Made by a program: the position numbers and the translations under genes
Shown: in pieces, positions 7,880 to 16,089 of the stretch
Layout of the letters: the number at the start of each line of letters is the position of its first letter
Numbering within the stretch: the first letter of the stretch is position 1
From: Luteimicrobium subarcticum
GTDB taxonomy: Bacteria > Actinomycetota > Actinomycetes > Actinomycetales > Cellulomonadaceae
NCBI RefSeq assembly: GCF_002798015.1
Contig: NZ_PGTZ01000006.1
Span: forward strand, 434,001-498,000
DNA: 64,000 bases
Direction: 5' to 3'
Notes under the pieces: model-generated
Databases searched by the model: none
The model's input: the letters and a program-made list of their open reading frames with translations, nothing else
What the model was told of the DNA's origin: nothing

Positions 7880-8508
7880 GCGGCGAGCGCCGACCAGTCG
7901 ATCGGCACACCGGTCAGGTACCGCAACCCGTCCTGGAACGACGCGACGATCGGGTCGTCCTGGCTCACGGCCTGCCGTAGGAGATCCAGGTCTGCCAGGT
8001 AGATCTGCGCGGGCTGGCCCGTCCAGGCGGCAACCCGAACCGACAGATCGCCGACCAACGAGTCGGCCTCCAACGACGTCCGGTCATCGACGACGACAAG
8101 GAGGTCGACATCGGACTCGAGGCTCGCCTCGCCGCGCGCCACCGACCCGAACAGGGCGATCGTCGGCGGGCTCGTCCTGTCGCTCGCGGTCCACTGCACC
8201 GCGAGCGCGTCGACACGCTCCCGCAACAGGGAGATCGCGTCCGGGCTGCGCAGTGCTGCGTCGAGCGCCGGGTAGGCGAGGTGCTCAGTGTTCATGCTGT
8301 ACATGACGGCCGCGCCGGCCCGCTCACCGTGGACGATCCCGTGCAGGACAAGCTTGTGCAGGATCGTCCGCACGCTGCTGTACGCGCCAACCCCAGCGAT
8401 CTCGTGGACCCGGCGGCCCGACAGCGGGCGCCCCGCGCGCCACAGAGTCCTGACCACCGGGGCTTCGAGCTGGCCCGCCCAGGCGCGTTCCGGGTACACC
8501 CAGTCCAT
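7876..8508 (-). CDS. wHTH-MNT nucleotidyltransferase antitoxin/repressor
   Basis: 210 residues from the ATG at 8508, which has GAGGGG 6-7 nt upstream; a TTG at 8526 is the longer alternative. The N-terminal half (about residues 10-75) is a winged helix (APVVRTLWRAGRPLSG, then YSSVRTILHKLVLHGIV). The C-terminal half is a minimal nucleotidyltransferase with GSVARGEASLESDVDLLVV, the GSx10DxD metal-binding signature. In type VII systems the MntA antitoxin AMPylates the HEPN toxin. Here the same polypeptide also carries a DNA-binding domain, and a phased palindrome array lies directly upstream (8531-8566), so autoregulation is likely. It forms an operon with the downstream HEPN-like gene. Confidence 0.8.
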   Translation of the reverse strand: MDWVYPERAWAGQLEAPVVRTLWRAGRPLSGRRVHEIAGVGAYSSVRTILHKLVLHGIVHGERAGAAVMYSMNTEHLAYPALDAALRSPDAISLLRERVDALAVQWTASDRTSPPTIALFGSVARGEASLESDVDLLVVVDDRTSLEADSLVGDLSVRVAAWTGQPAQIYLADLDLLRQAVSQDDPIVASFQDGLRYLTGVPIDWSALAA

Positions 8509-8530
8509 CGCTTCATCCCCTCGCAAGAAC

Positions 8531-8566
8531 TATCGGAAGACCGATACTATTATTGGTATTCCGATA
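8531..8566. promoter_or_regulatory. Two phased palindromic operators upstream of wHTH-MNT gene
   Basis: Four half-sites start exactly 10 bp apart: TATCGG (8531), CCGATA (8541), TATTGG (8551) and CCGATA (8561). They form two 16-bp palindromes, TATCGGAAGACCGATA and TATTGGTATTCCGATA, offset by 20 bp, so two dimers would bind on the same DNA face. The site lies 22 bp upstream of the gene's ATG in an AT-rich patch. It is the expected place for the autorepressor encoded there. Confidence 0.72.
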
Positions 8567-8635
8567 CTTCAAGACGCGTTAGAGGGCCGACGAACACCGG
8601 CCAGCGTGCGTCATCCACGAGAGCTCGGTGCGCCG

Positions 8636-9832
8636 TCAGGCGCGTGCCGGGAACGCCGAGCGCGACGCCACGACGCTGGCGACCGCACCCGCGACGATCA
8701 CGACGCCCACCCACGGCAGCGCGCCCTCGCCGTGCGCGCCCAGCACCCACGACCCGAGCGCCGCTCCCCCGGCGATGCCGGCGTTCGACGTGGTGTTGAC
8801 GAGCGCACCGGCGACGTCGGCGGTGGCACCGTGGGCGCGGATCGCCGCGGTCTGGAAGACCGTCGGCACCGGGCCACCGAACGCACCGCACCACACGGCC
8901 GCACCGGCGAGGACCACGCCGAGCGTGGGGTACCCGAGCCCGACGACGACCATGCCGACCGCGACCGAGCCCAGCACGGCGAGCGTCGCGGTGCGGGGGC
9001 TGCGGTCGAGGCGCGGTCCGGCGAGCCAGAGCCCGATCAGCCCCATCCCGGACAGCACGAACAGCACGGGCCCGACGGCGCCCGACGACAGCCCGGCGCC
9101 CAGCAGGACCACCGCGATGTACGTGTAGAGCGTGTAGTGGCCCAGGAAGGTCAGCGCGTTCGTGCCCACGACGACGCCCAGCCGCGTGCGCCGCGTCCGG
9201 AGCACGTCGTCACCCCGGGGCGCGGGGGCCGGGCCGACCGGAGGCAGCGTCGCGAGGACGAGCGCCGCGGTGAGCACGCACGCGACGGCGAGCACGGCGA
9301 ACGACCAGCGCCACCCGGCCGCGTTCCCGAGCGACGTCACGAGCGGCACCCCGATCATGAAGCCGCCCGTGCCGCCGAGCGTGACGACGGTCATCGCGCG
9401 CCCCACGTGCAGGGGCCCGACGAGCCGCGCGGTGTACGCGATGCTCAGCGAGAAGAACAGCGCGTGCGACACCCCGCCGACGGCCCGCGCAGCGGCGAGC
9501 ACCGCGAAGGTGGGGGCGAAGCACACGGCGACGTTGCTCACCGCGTACGCGAGCAGGGTCCCGAGCAGCAGCGGCCGCCGCGGCAGACGCCGCGTGCCGA
9601 GCGTGAGCGGCACCGCGAGGACGGCGACCACCCCGGCGTAGACCGTCACGAGCAGGCCGGTGGTCGACTCGTCGAGGCCCAAGGAGTCGCTGATGTCAGG
9701 CAGCAGGCCGATGGGGGCCATCTCGGTGGTGATCGCGACGAGGGTCGCGATCGCGAGGGCGACGAGCCCGAGCCACGCGTCGCGGACGGTGCGGTCGTCG
9801 GGCTCCGCGGGCTGGTCGATCACTCCCCCCAC
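8636..9832 (-). CDS. MFS exporter, DHA1-type
   Basis: 398 residues with about 12 transmembrane helices, a proton-driven major facilitator of the drug:H+ antiporter-1/AraJ-SotB kind. Visible features are the TM1 pattern TEMAPIGLLPDIS with motif-D character and GLDESTTGLLVTVYAGVVAVLAV, a loop GTRRLPRR between TM2 and TM3 (motif A region), and GGTGGFMIGVPL in TM5. The substrate is unknown; relatives export sugars, arabinose or drugs. The flanking genes (toxin-antitoxin module and DUF3175) give no functional clue. The gene marks the return to ordinary high-GC chromosome after the island. Confidence 0.85.
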   Translation of the reverse strand: MGGVIDQPAEPDDRTVRDAWLGLVALAIATLVAITTEMAPIGLLPDISDSLGLDESTTGLLVTVYAGVVAVLAVPLTLGTRRLPRRPLLLGTLLAYAVSNVAVCFAPTFAVLAAARAVGGVSHALFFSLSIAYTARLVGPLHVGRAMTVVTLGGTGGFMIGVPLVTSLGNAAGWRWSFAVLAVACVLTAALVLATLPPVGPAPAPRGDDVLRTRRTRLGVVVGTNALTFLGHYTLYTYIAVVLLGAGLSSGAVGPVLFVLSGMGLIGLWLAGPRLDRSPRTATLAVLGSVAVGMVVVGLGYPTLGVVLAGAAVWCGAFGGPVPTVFQTAAIRAHGATADVAGALVNTTSNAGIAGGAALGSWVLGAHGEGALPWVGVVIVAGAVASVVASRSAFPARA

Positions 9833-9875
9833 GCTACCGAGTCGGCGACCTGCCCCGCGTCGGCGGGGCCGTTCG

Positions 9876-10175
9876 TCAGTCCTCCCGCCCGTAGAGCACC
9901 CGGAGCTCGTGCTTGGCGTCCTCGAGGACCGCGCGCCGCCCGGCGGGGAGGTTGTCGCCGGCCCGGTTGACGTAGAACGTCAGCATCGACATCGCCGACG
10001 CGTACGGCGTGGTCTTGCGGCGGGTGCTCGCCTCGGCCGAGTCACGCAGGGACCGCGCGATGCGCGCGGGGTCGTCCCACGTGAACACGCCGTCGTCGAG
10101 GTCGAGCGCGTCGGAGTGCGCGGTGACGTCGCCCGACCACGTGTCCGCCTCGTCGCCCATGACTCCACCGTGCAC
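9876..10175 (-). CDS. DUF3175 family protein
   Basis: 99 residues from GTG 10175, or 94 from the ATG at 10160; neither has a convincing ribosome site. The sequence shows the DUF3175 pattern: W-(S)-G-V, then SDALDLDDGVFTW, PARIARSLRDSAEAS, RRKTTPYASAMSMLTFYVNR and AGDNLP. The family is small, soluble and uncharacterised, and is often found near stress or ligase D-type genes in other bacteria. No role can be inferred here beyond a probable stationary-phase or stress association, which is weak. Confidence 0.78.
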   Translation of the reverse strand: MHGGVMGDEADTWSGDVTAHSDALDLDDGVFTWDDPARIARSLRDSAEASTRRKTTPYASAMSMLTFYVNRAGDNLPAGRRAVLEDAKHELRVLYGRED

Positions 10176-10275
10176 CGTCGGCCGGTATGTCGCCCGTCGG
10201 ACACGTCGTCCCGCATCGTGGGATCACACAGTCCACGGGATGGGAATCACCGCCCTGCGGGCCTAGGCTGGCACC

Positions 10276-11181
10276 ATGCCTGCTGCCCTCGACACCACGT
10301 CCGCCAAGATCAACGAGTACGCGCACCCGGAGCGCCTCGTCTCGACCGCCTGGCTCGCCGAGCACCTCGACGACCCCGACCTCGTCGTCGTGGAGTCCGA
10401 CGAGGACGTCCTGCTCTACGAGACCGGCCACGTCCCCGGTGCCGTCAAGATCGACTGGCACACCGACCTCAACGACCCCGACGTCCGCGAGTACATCAGC
10501 GGCGAGCAGTTCGCCCGCCTCCTCGGCTCGAAGGGCATCGGCCGCGACACGACCATCGTCGTGTACGGCGACAAGAACAACTGGTGGGCCGCGTACGCCG
10601 CGTGGGTCTTCACCATCTACGGCCACCAGGACGTCCGCCTCCTCGACGGCGGCCGCAACCTCTGGGTCGCCGAGGGCCGCGAGCTCACGACCGACGCGCC
10701 GGCGCCCGAGGCCGTCGACTACCCGATCGTCGAGCGTGACGACGTGACGTTCCGCGCCTTCAAGGAGGACGTCCTCGCGCACATCGGCAACGGTCCCCTC
10801 GTCGACATCCGCTCCCCGCAGGAGTACACCGGCGAGCGCCTGCACATCCCGGACTACCCGGAGGAGGGCGTCCTGCGCGGCGGCCACGTCCCGACGGCGC
10901 GCAACGTCCCGTGGGCGACCGCGGTCGCGGCCGACGGCACCTACAAGCCCCGCGCCGAGCTCGAGGCCATCTACCAGGAGGGCGGCCTCGGCCTCACCGA
11001 GTCCGACGCGGTCGTGACGTACTGCCGCATCGGCGAGCGCTCCAGCCACACGTGGTTCGCCCTGCACTTCCTGCTCGGTCTGCCCGACGTCCGCAACTAC
11101 GACGGCTCGTGGACCGAGTGGGGCAACGCCGTGCGCGTCCCGATCGCCAAGGGCGAGGAGCCGGGCGAGGCCGCGGCCTGA
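10276..11181 (+). CDS. sseA: Thiosulfate/3-mercaptopyruvate sulfurtransferase (tandem rhodanese)
   Basis: 301 residues in two rhodanese domains (about 20-145 and 160-295). Sulfurtransferases move sulfane sulfur from thiosulfate or mercaptopyruvate to cyanide or protein acceptors in the cytosol. The catalytic loop is in the second domain, [13 protein letters not shown], with the persulfide cysteine at residue 250. The N-terminal domain has an aspartate-containing loop (YGDKNNWWA) in place of cysteine, which is normal. TAGGCT at 10264-10269, six bases before the ATG, suggests a leaderless transcript. The next gene is sufE, a sulfur-acceptor protein, and this neighbour pair is frequent in actinobacteria. 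A strong hairpin separates the two. Confidence 0.92.
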   Translation: MPAALDTTSAKINEYAHPERLVSTAWLAEHLDDPDLVVVESDEDVLLYETGHVPGAVKIDWHTDLNDPDVREYISGEQFARLLGSKGIGRDTTIVVYGDKNNWWAAYAAWVFTIYGHQDVRLLDGGRNLWVAEGRELTTDAPAPEAVDYPIVERDDVTFRAFKEDVLAHIGNGPLVDIRSPQEYTGERLHIPDYPEEGVLRGGHVPTARNVPWATAVAADGTYKPRAELEAIYQEGGLGLTESDAVVTYCRIGERSSHTWFALHFLLGLPDVRNYDGSWTEWGNAVRVPIAKGEEPGEAAA

Positions 11182-11211
11182 CGCCACCCCTCTCCCCAGA
11201 GCGCAGCAGGA

Positions 11212-11245
11212 CGACGGCGCCGCCCATCCCTGGGCGGCGCCGTCG
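11212..11245 (+). terminator. GC-rich hairpin after sseA
   Basis: A perfect 15-bp stem (11212-11226 with 11231-11245) around the loop TCCC lies 31 bp after the sseA stop. There is no T-run. It may be partial, since sufE follows in the same direction. Confidence 0.7.
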
Positions 11246-11320
11246 CTGCGTCCGCACGCTTCTCGGCACGTCTGCCGAGACGTCGGCACACGGAAGGGTC
11301 TCTGGTGGAAGGATGGGACC

Positions 11321-11785
11321 GTGACCGAGAGCCCCGCGACCGAGAACCTGCCCGACCTGCCTGAGGTCCTGGCCGAGATCCGCGACGACTTCCTCGCGCT
11401 CGGCGAGAAGGACCGTCTCCAGCTCCTCCTCGAGTTCTCCCGCGAGCTCCCCGAGCTGCCCGCACGGTACGAGAACGCCCCCGGGCTCCTGGAGCGCGTC
11501 GAGGAGTGCCAGTCGCCCGTCCGCGCGTTCGCCGAGGTCGACGACGCCGGCCTCGTGCACCTGTACGCGACGGCTCCCGCCGAGGCGCCGACCACCCGGG
11601 GCTTCGCGTCGATCCTCGCCCAGGGCCTCGACGGGCTGACGCCGCAGCAGGTGCTCGACGTGCCCGACGACTACCCCACCAGCCTCGGCCTGACCCACGC
11701 CGTCAGCCCGCTGCGCCTGCGCGGCATGTCCGGCATCCTCGGCCGCGCCAAGCGCCAGGTGCGCGAGCAGCTCGCCGGCGCCTGA
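11321..11785 (+). CDS. sufE: SufE-like sulfur acceptor protein
   Basis: 154 residues from GTG 11321. SufE accepts persulfide from a cysteine desulfurase or sulfurtransferase and passes it on for Fe-S cluster or cofactor assembly. The acceptor is Cys63 in the loop ERVEECQSPV, and the rest follows the SufE fold: an N-terminal helix DLPEVLAEIRDDFLAL, and C-terminal LDGLTPQQVLDVP and SPLRLRGMSGIL. Together with the preceding rhodanese this suggests a small sulfur-trafficking unit that does not belong to a complete suf operon in this window. Confidence 0.9.
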   Translation: MTESPATENLPDLPEVLAEIRDDFLALGEKDRLQLLLEFSRELPELPARYENAPGLLERVEECQSPVRAFAEVDDAGLVHLYATAPAEAPTTRGFASILAQGLDGLTPQQVLDVPDDYPTSLGLTHAVSPLRLRGMSGILGRAKRQVREQLAGA

Positions 11786-11799
11786 CGACTCCGCGAGGA

Positions 11800-13134
11800 T
11801 CAGGGGACGGGCCGGTCGAGGTCGTCGGCCGGAGGGCCCGCGAGCGGCAGCGACACGACGAACCGGGGCGGGCGGACCTGCTCGAGCGTGACGTCGCCGC
11901 CGGCCAGCCGCGCGACCCGCCGGGCCAGCGGCAGCCCCAGCCCGGACCCCGACCCCGCCGCCTGCCATCCCGGCTCGAAGACGACCTCGAGATCCGCCGT
12001 CTCGACGCCGGTGCCGTCGTCCTCGACCACGACGCGCACCTGACGGCCGACGAGCTCGGTCCGGATGTCGACGCGCGAGGTCGCGTGCCGGACCGCGTTG
12101 GCGAGGACCGGGGCCAGGGCCTGCGCGGCCACCGCGCGCGGGGCGCCGACCTGCACCCCGTCGACCCCGTGGACGCGCACCAGCACGCCGGGACGTCCGC
12201 CGACCGTCGCGACCGCGCTCGACACGACGGCACGGACGTCGCTCACCGCGTCCCGCGCGTGCTCGCCGCGGCTGATCGCGAGCAGCGTCTCGACCACCCC
12301 GGTGAGCGAGTCGGTCGCGGCGACGATCGTCCGGAGCCGCAGCCCGGGCTCGCCGTCCGCGGGGACGTCCATCGCGACGAGCTCGGCCTCGGCCCGGATG
12401 ACGGTCAACGGGGTGCGGATCTCGTGGGCGAGCTCGGCGGTGAGGCGTTGTTCAGACCGGATCGCCTGCGCAGCGCGCTCGAGCAGACCGTCGAGGACGG
12501 CGCCGAGCTCGGAGATCTCGTCGTGGACCGGGCCGAGCGCGAACCGGCGGTCGAGGTCTGCCGCGCTCCAGTCGGCGGCGTCGCGCGCCATGCCGGCGAC
12601 GGGGGCCAGGGCACGCCGCGTCGTCCACGCGACCAGCGCCGCGATCGCCGCGACGACCACGAGGCCGACGAGCCCGGTGACGAGCGCGGCGAGGTGCTTG
12701 GTCGACTCGTACCCGCCGATGGGGAGCCCGACCACGACCACGTCACCCGTGGTGCCGGGCACGGGACGCGCCTGGAGCAGCCAGTCGTCACGCTCGACAT
12801 CGACCCCGGCAGGACCTGCCGACACCTCGTGTGCGACCTGGTCGATCGCGCCGCCCGTGGGCCCCACGACGGCGGTGCCGTCGGGGGCGAACACCCACAC
12901 CGTCGCGTCGCGCGCGCCCGACGTGTCGACGGCCACCGTGCCCCGGTCGTCGACGGTGAGGTCGTCGAGGACGGCGTCGACGCGGTCCTGCAGGGCGGAC
13001 TGGGCGTTCGCCGCGACGGCCCGGTCGAGCACCAGCCAGACGGCGCCCACGAGCAGCCCGATCCCGGCGAGCGCGACGACCGCGGTCGACAGGACGATGC
13101 GCGCGCGCAGGCCCGTGGGCCACCGAGTCCTCAT
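11800..13134 (-). CDS. Sensor histidine kinase
   Basis: 444 residues from the ATG at 13134, which overlaps the regulator stop (ATGA 13131-13134). Layout: TM1 about 14-37, an extracytoplasmic sensor of about 110 residues, TM2 about 148-170, HAMP about 172-228, and a HisKA H-box LTAELAHEIRTPL with phospho-acceptor His237. A HATPase_c domain follows with the N-box VLANAVRHA and the G-box GSGSGLGLPLARR. It is membrane-bound and phosphorylates the upstream-encoded regulator. The sensor domain has no recognisable ligand motif. It is the third gene of a tightly coupled operon with the regulator and a fourfold-repeat membrane protein, a plausible partner or target in signal perception. Confidence 0.93.
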   Translation of the reverse strand: MRTRWPTGLRARIVLSTAVVALAGIGLLVGAVWLVLDRAVAANAQSALQDRVDAVLDDLTVDDRGTVAVDTSGARDATVWVFAPDGTAVVGPTGGAIDQVAHEVSAGPAGVDVERDDWLLQARPVPGTTGDVVVVGLPIGGYESTKHLAALVTGLVGLVVVAAIAALVAWTTRRALAPVAGMARDAADWSAADLDRRFALGPVHDEISELGAVLDGLLERAAQAIRSEQRLTAELAHEIRTPLTVIRAEAELVAMDVPADGEPGLRLRTIVAATDSLTGVVETLLAISRGEHARDAVSDVRAVVSSAVATVGGRPGVLVRVHGVDGVQVGAPRAVAAQALAPVLANAVRHATSRVDIRTELVGRQVRVVVEDDGTGVETADLEVVFEPGWQAAGSGSGLGLPLARRVARLAGGDVTLEQVRPPRFVVSLPLAGPPADDLDRPVP

Positions 13135-13817
13135 CGGAGCGTGTACCCGACGCCCCGGACGGTCTCGACCTCGACCTGCGCACCGACCCCCGCCAGCTTG
13201 ACGCGGACGCGCCGGACGAACGAGTCCAACGTGTTGTCGGCGACCTGGGCACCGAGCGGCCACCCGGCGGCGACGAGCTCGTGGCGCCGCAGGACGTCAC
13301 CGGGACGACCGGCGAGCGCGGCGAGGATCCGGAACTCGGTCGGGGTGAGACGTTCCTCGCGCTCCCCCCACGCCACCGCGTAGCGCGCGGGGTCGAGCCG
13401 GAGCCCTGTCGCGCCCGCGGCCGGCCTGCCGCGGTGGGCCAGGGCCGCGACGCGCACCTGCAGCTCGGCGAGCGCGAACGGCTTGGTCAGGTAGTCGTCG
13501 CCGCCCGCGCTGAACCCCGACACCACGTCCGTCAGGGCGTCGCGGGCCGTCAGGAACAGGACGGGGGCGTGCTGGCCGGCGGCACGCAACGCCTGGCACA
13601 CGTCTCGCCCGTCGGCGTCGGGCAGGCCGATGTCGAGGACCAGCACCTCCACCCCGGAACGTGGCCCGAACGACCGGACGGCCTCGTCACCGCGGTGCGC
13701 GAGCCGCACGTCGTGGCCGGCGCGGGTGAGCGCCTCGCGGACCACCCCGCGGATCCGCGCGTCGTCCTCGCACACCCCGACCACGACCACGTTCGCATCG
13801 TAGGTCGACGTGGTCAT
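13131..13817 (-). CDS. OmpR/PhoB-family response regulator
   Basis: 228 residues. The receiver domain (about 10-125) has the acidic triad CEDD (17-19), phospho-acceptor Asp62 in VLDIGLPD, and Lys112 in LTKPF. The C-terminal winged helix (about 135-228) contains RLTPTEFRILAALAGRPGDV and TLDSFVRRVRVKL, ending VRGVGYTLR. The start ATG overlaps the stop of the upstream membrane-protein gene, and the stop overlaps the kinase start. OmpR/PhoB regulators bind direct repeats spaced by about one helical turn. Such repeats occur in both adjacent control regions (14688-14737 and 16089-16106). Confidence 0.94.
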   Translation of the reverse strand: MTTSTYDANVVVVGVCEDDARIRGVVREALTRAGHDVRLAHRGDEAVRSFGPRSGVEVLVLDIGLPDADGRDVCQALRAAGQHAPVLFLTARDALTDVVSGFSAGGDDYLTKPFALAELQVRVAALAHRGRPAAGATGLRLDPARYAVAWGEREERLTPTEFRILAALAGRPGDVLRRHELVAAGWPLGAQVADNTLDSFVRRVRVKLAGVGAQVEVETVRGVGYTLR

Positions 13818-14665
13818 GCGTGGTCGGTCGTGGCGACGGGCGCGCCGTCCGCCGCCGCATCGCGCGAGGTGCCGCGCACGGCGTCACGGGGAGCCTGCTC
13901 GACGTCACGCCGACTCACCGTGAGGTAGGCGACGAGGAGCGCGATGAGGACCAGGAACACGCCGCTCGTGACCGTGGTCCCGAGGCCCAGGCCGCCGTCG
14001 GCGCGGGGCTGGGACAGCAGGTCACCGATCGATGCGCCGAGCGGTCGGGTCAGGACGTATGCCGCCCAGAACGCCGCGACCGCACCCAGCACGTGCAGCC
14101 GGAAGCTGAGGGCGACGGCGGCGATCGCGCCGGCGAACAGCACCACGGACCAGAGGTAGCCGAGCCCGAGGCTCTCGGCGATCAGGTCGCCAGCCGCCGT
14201 GCCCAGCGCGAACGTGAACAGGATCGCCGTCCAGTAGAACGCCTCGCGGCGGGTCGTGACGATGCTGTGGATCGAGAGCGTGCGCTCCTGCAGGTACCAG
14301 ATCATGAACGTCGCCGCGAGAGCGACGGCGAACACCACTGTCGTGACCCACAGAGGGACCCCGAGGTCATCCACGAGGTGGTCCGTGACCAGCGTCCCCA
14401 CGACGCTGATCAGCACGACCGCGACCCAGTACACCGGTGCACGGTAGGCACGCAGACGGAGCTGGACGACGAGCACCGCCACGAGGACGGCGCCCACCAG
14501 CACCGCAGCGGCCACGAGGCTCAGGCCGAGCGTGCCGGTGAGCCAGTCGGCGAACGTCTCGCCGACCGTCGTGGCGAGCACCTTGATGATCCAGAAGAAG
14601 ACCGTGACCTCGGGGACCTTGTTGATCAGGGCTCTGCCCGGGACGGCGCGGGTGTCGGAAGTCAT
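13814..14665 (-). CDS. Fourfold-repeat integral membrane protein (COG4705-like), copy 1
   Basis: 283 residues with about eight transmembrane segments and a hydrophilic C-tail. From memory it belongs with the uncharacterised membrane-anchored proteins of COG4705. Four copies of [FY]W-x9-G-x4-D are visible, with Trp at 25, 80, 145 and 200, Gly at 35, 90, 155 and 210, and Asp at 40, 95, 160 and 215. The 120-residue offset between motifs 1-2 and 3-4 indicates duplication of a two-motif unit. Buried acidic residues in every repeat suggest ion or proton handling, which is inference. It is the first gene of an operon with the two-component system (ATGA overlaps). A paralogue lies at 16128-16937. Confidence 0.85.
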   Translation of the reverse strand: MTSDTRAVPGRALINKVPEVTVFFWIIKVLATTVGETFADWLTGTLGLSLVAAAVLVGAVLVAVLVVQLRLRAYRAPVYWVAVVLISVVGTLVTDHLVDDLGVPLWVTTVVFAVALAATFMIWYLQERTLSIHSIVTTRREAFYWTAILFTFALGTAAGDLIAESLGLGYLWSVVLFAGAIAAVALSFRLHVLGAVAAFWAAYVLTRPLGASIGDLLSQPRADGGLGLGTTVTSGVFLVLIALLVAYLTVSRRDVEQAPRDAVRGTSRDAAADGAPVATTDHA

Positions 14666-14687
14666 GCACGGAGCCTGTCGGACCGTC

Positions 14688-14737
14688 CCTGACCACGACC
14701 TGACTGCACCGTGCGACCGGTCAGGTGCGCGTCAGGT
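14688..14737. promoter_or_regulatory. PhoB-type direct-repeat boxes in divergent promoter region
   Basis: Between the divergent membrane-protein and PAP2 operons lie CCTGAC at 14688 and 14699, and GTCAGGT at 14720 and 14731. Each pair has an 11-bp period and the two pairs point in opposite directions (CCTGAC is the reverse complement of GTCAGG). This is the expected geometry for two dimers of an OmpR/PhoB-type regulator serving both operons. TAGCGT at 14747-14752 is a probable -10 for a leaderless PAP2 transcript. Confidence 0.7.
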
Positions 14738-14758
14738 CCGGCGGCCTAGCGTCGTCCG

Positions 14759-15439
14759 ATGCTCCCCCGTCGTCCCGCGCTCCCCGCCCTGCTGACAGCA
14801 CTCCCGTTCGTCGCGCTCCTCGTGGCGGTGCTCGCCGCCTCGAAGGGGCCCCTCGCCGTGGACCGCTGGTGGGTCGACGTCGTGGGTGCGCTCCGTACGC
14901 CCTGGCTCACGACGCTCATGAGCTGGGTCAGCGCGGCCGGCGGTGGGCTGTTCGGCGGTGTGGTCGTTCCCGCGCTCGTCGCCCTGGTGGTGTGGGGGGT
15001 CGCCTCGGCGCGCGCAGCGGCAGGGTTCGTCGCGGTCGAGCTGCTCTCGCTGGTCGCCGTGCAGGTCGTCAAGCACGCGGTCGCCCGTCCCCGACCACCG
15101 ACCGCCACGGTCGCCGACCTGTTCTCGTCGTTCCCCTCCGGCCACACCGCGCACGCCGCGACGATGACCGCGCTCCTCGTGGTGCTGCTCCGACGCCGCT
15201 GGCTGGTCGTCCTCGCGGTGTCGTGGACCACCGTGATGGCGCTGAGCCGCACCTACCTGGGCGAGCACTGGCTCTCCGACACGGTGGCGGGCGCGTCGCT
15301 GGGCGTCGCCGTCGTGCTCGCGTGCGCGCCCGCGCTCACGACCTGGAGCGTCTGGCCCTTCCGTCCGGTGCGACGGCAGCCGCCACCGGGCGGTCCCGCC
15401 GGGTCGTCCCGATCGGCGACCCACGGCGCGACCTCGTGA
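14759..15439 (+). CDS. PAP2-superfamily lipid phosphatase
   Basis: 226 residues with about six transmembrane helices. The three acid-phosphatase motifs are present: KHAVARPRP (K-x6-RP), SFPSGHTAH (PSGH) and SRTYLGEHWLSD (SR-x5-H-x3-D). Such membrane enzymes dephosphorylate lipid pyrophosphates such as undecaprenyl pyrophosphate, or phosphatidic acid, on the outer face of the membrane. The stop overlaps the GTG of a DedA gene (15436-15439), so the two are translationally coupled. DedA proteins include undecaprenyl-phosphate flippases, so the pair fits recycling of the lipid carrier (inference). The start has no Shine-Dalgarno but a -10-like TAGCGT six bases upstream. Confidence 0.92.
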   Translation: MLPRRPALPALLTALPFVALLVAVLAASKGPLAVDRWWVDVVGALRTPWLTTLMSWVSAAGGGLFGGVVVPALVALVVWGVASARAAAGFVAVELLSLVAVQVVKHAVARPRPPTATVADLFSSFPSGHTAHAATMTALLVVLLRRRWLVVLAVSWTTVMALSRTYLGEHWLSDTVAGASLGVAVVLACAPALTTWSVWPFRPVRRQPPPGGPAGSSRSATHGATS

Positions 15440-16089
15440 GCGGCCTCCTCGACCCCGCCGTGCTCCTGACGCACGCCGGTGCCTGGGTCGCCCTGGTGAT
15501 CGCCGTTCTGATCCTGGTCGAGACCGGCCTGCTGTTCCCGTTCCTCCCGGGGGACAGCCTGATCTTCACCGCAGCACTGCTCGGTCCCGTGATCGGGCTG
15601 CCTCTGTGGTGGTTGGTCGTCGTGGTGACCGCGGCGGCCGCCGCCGGCGACACCGTCGGCTACGCGATCGGTCGTCGGTGGGGCCGCGACCGGTTCCGGC
15701 CCGGCGCCAAGGTCCTGCGGCCCGAGCGGCTCGAGCGGGCGGACGCCCTGCTCGGCCGGTACGGCGGCCGCGCTGTCGTGCTGGCTCGGTTCGTCCCGTT
15801 CGCGCGGACGTTCGTCCCACCCGCCGTCGGGATGTCGTCGATGCCCTATCGGACCTTCCTGCGCTGGAACGTCCTCGGGGCCGCCGCATGGGCGACCGGG
15901 TGCGCGCTGGCCGGCCACTGGTTGGGGCACGTCCCGTTCGTGGCCGCGCACGTCGACCTCATCGCCACCGCGCCGGTCCTGCTCTCGGTGCTTCCCCTCG
16001 TCTGGCACGCCCGCCGGCGTGCCCGGAAGCGGCCGGCAGCGCCGACGGCCGACGTGGCCGACGTGGCCGACGCCTCGGCACGCACCTGA
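15436..16089 (+). CDS. DedA-family membrane protein
   Basis: 217 residues from the GTG overlapping the PAP2 stop. It has the DedA (SNARE-associated) pattern: VETGLLFPFLPGDSLIFTAALL, GDTVGYAIGRRWG, then RYGGRAVVLARFVPFARTFVPPAVGM with the functionally important Arg residues, and RWNVLGAAAWA. Relatives translocate polyprenyl phosphate or phospholipids and support proton-motive-force homeostasis. Coupling to PAP2 suggests a dephosphorylate-and-flip module for undecaprenyl carrier. The C-terminus repeats ADVADVAD. Confidence 0.93.
   Translation: MSGLLDPAVLLTHAGAWVALVIAVLILVETGLLFPFLPGDSLIFTAALLGPVIGLPLWWLVVVVTAAAAAGDTVGYAIGRRWGRDRFRPGAKVLRPERLERADALLGRYGGRAVVLARFVPFARTFVPPAVGMSSMPYRTFLRWNVLGAAAWATGCALAGHWLGHVPFVAAHVDLIATAPVLLSVLPLVWHARRRARKRPAAPTADVADVADASART

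Noticed and set aside
11506..13383. Plus-strand open frame antisense to the histidine kinase
   Set aside because: The opposite strand encodes a complete HAMP-HisKA-HATPase kinase overlapping its regulator by 4 bp; the plus frame has no recognisable fold.
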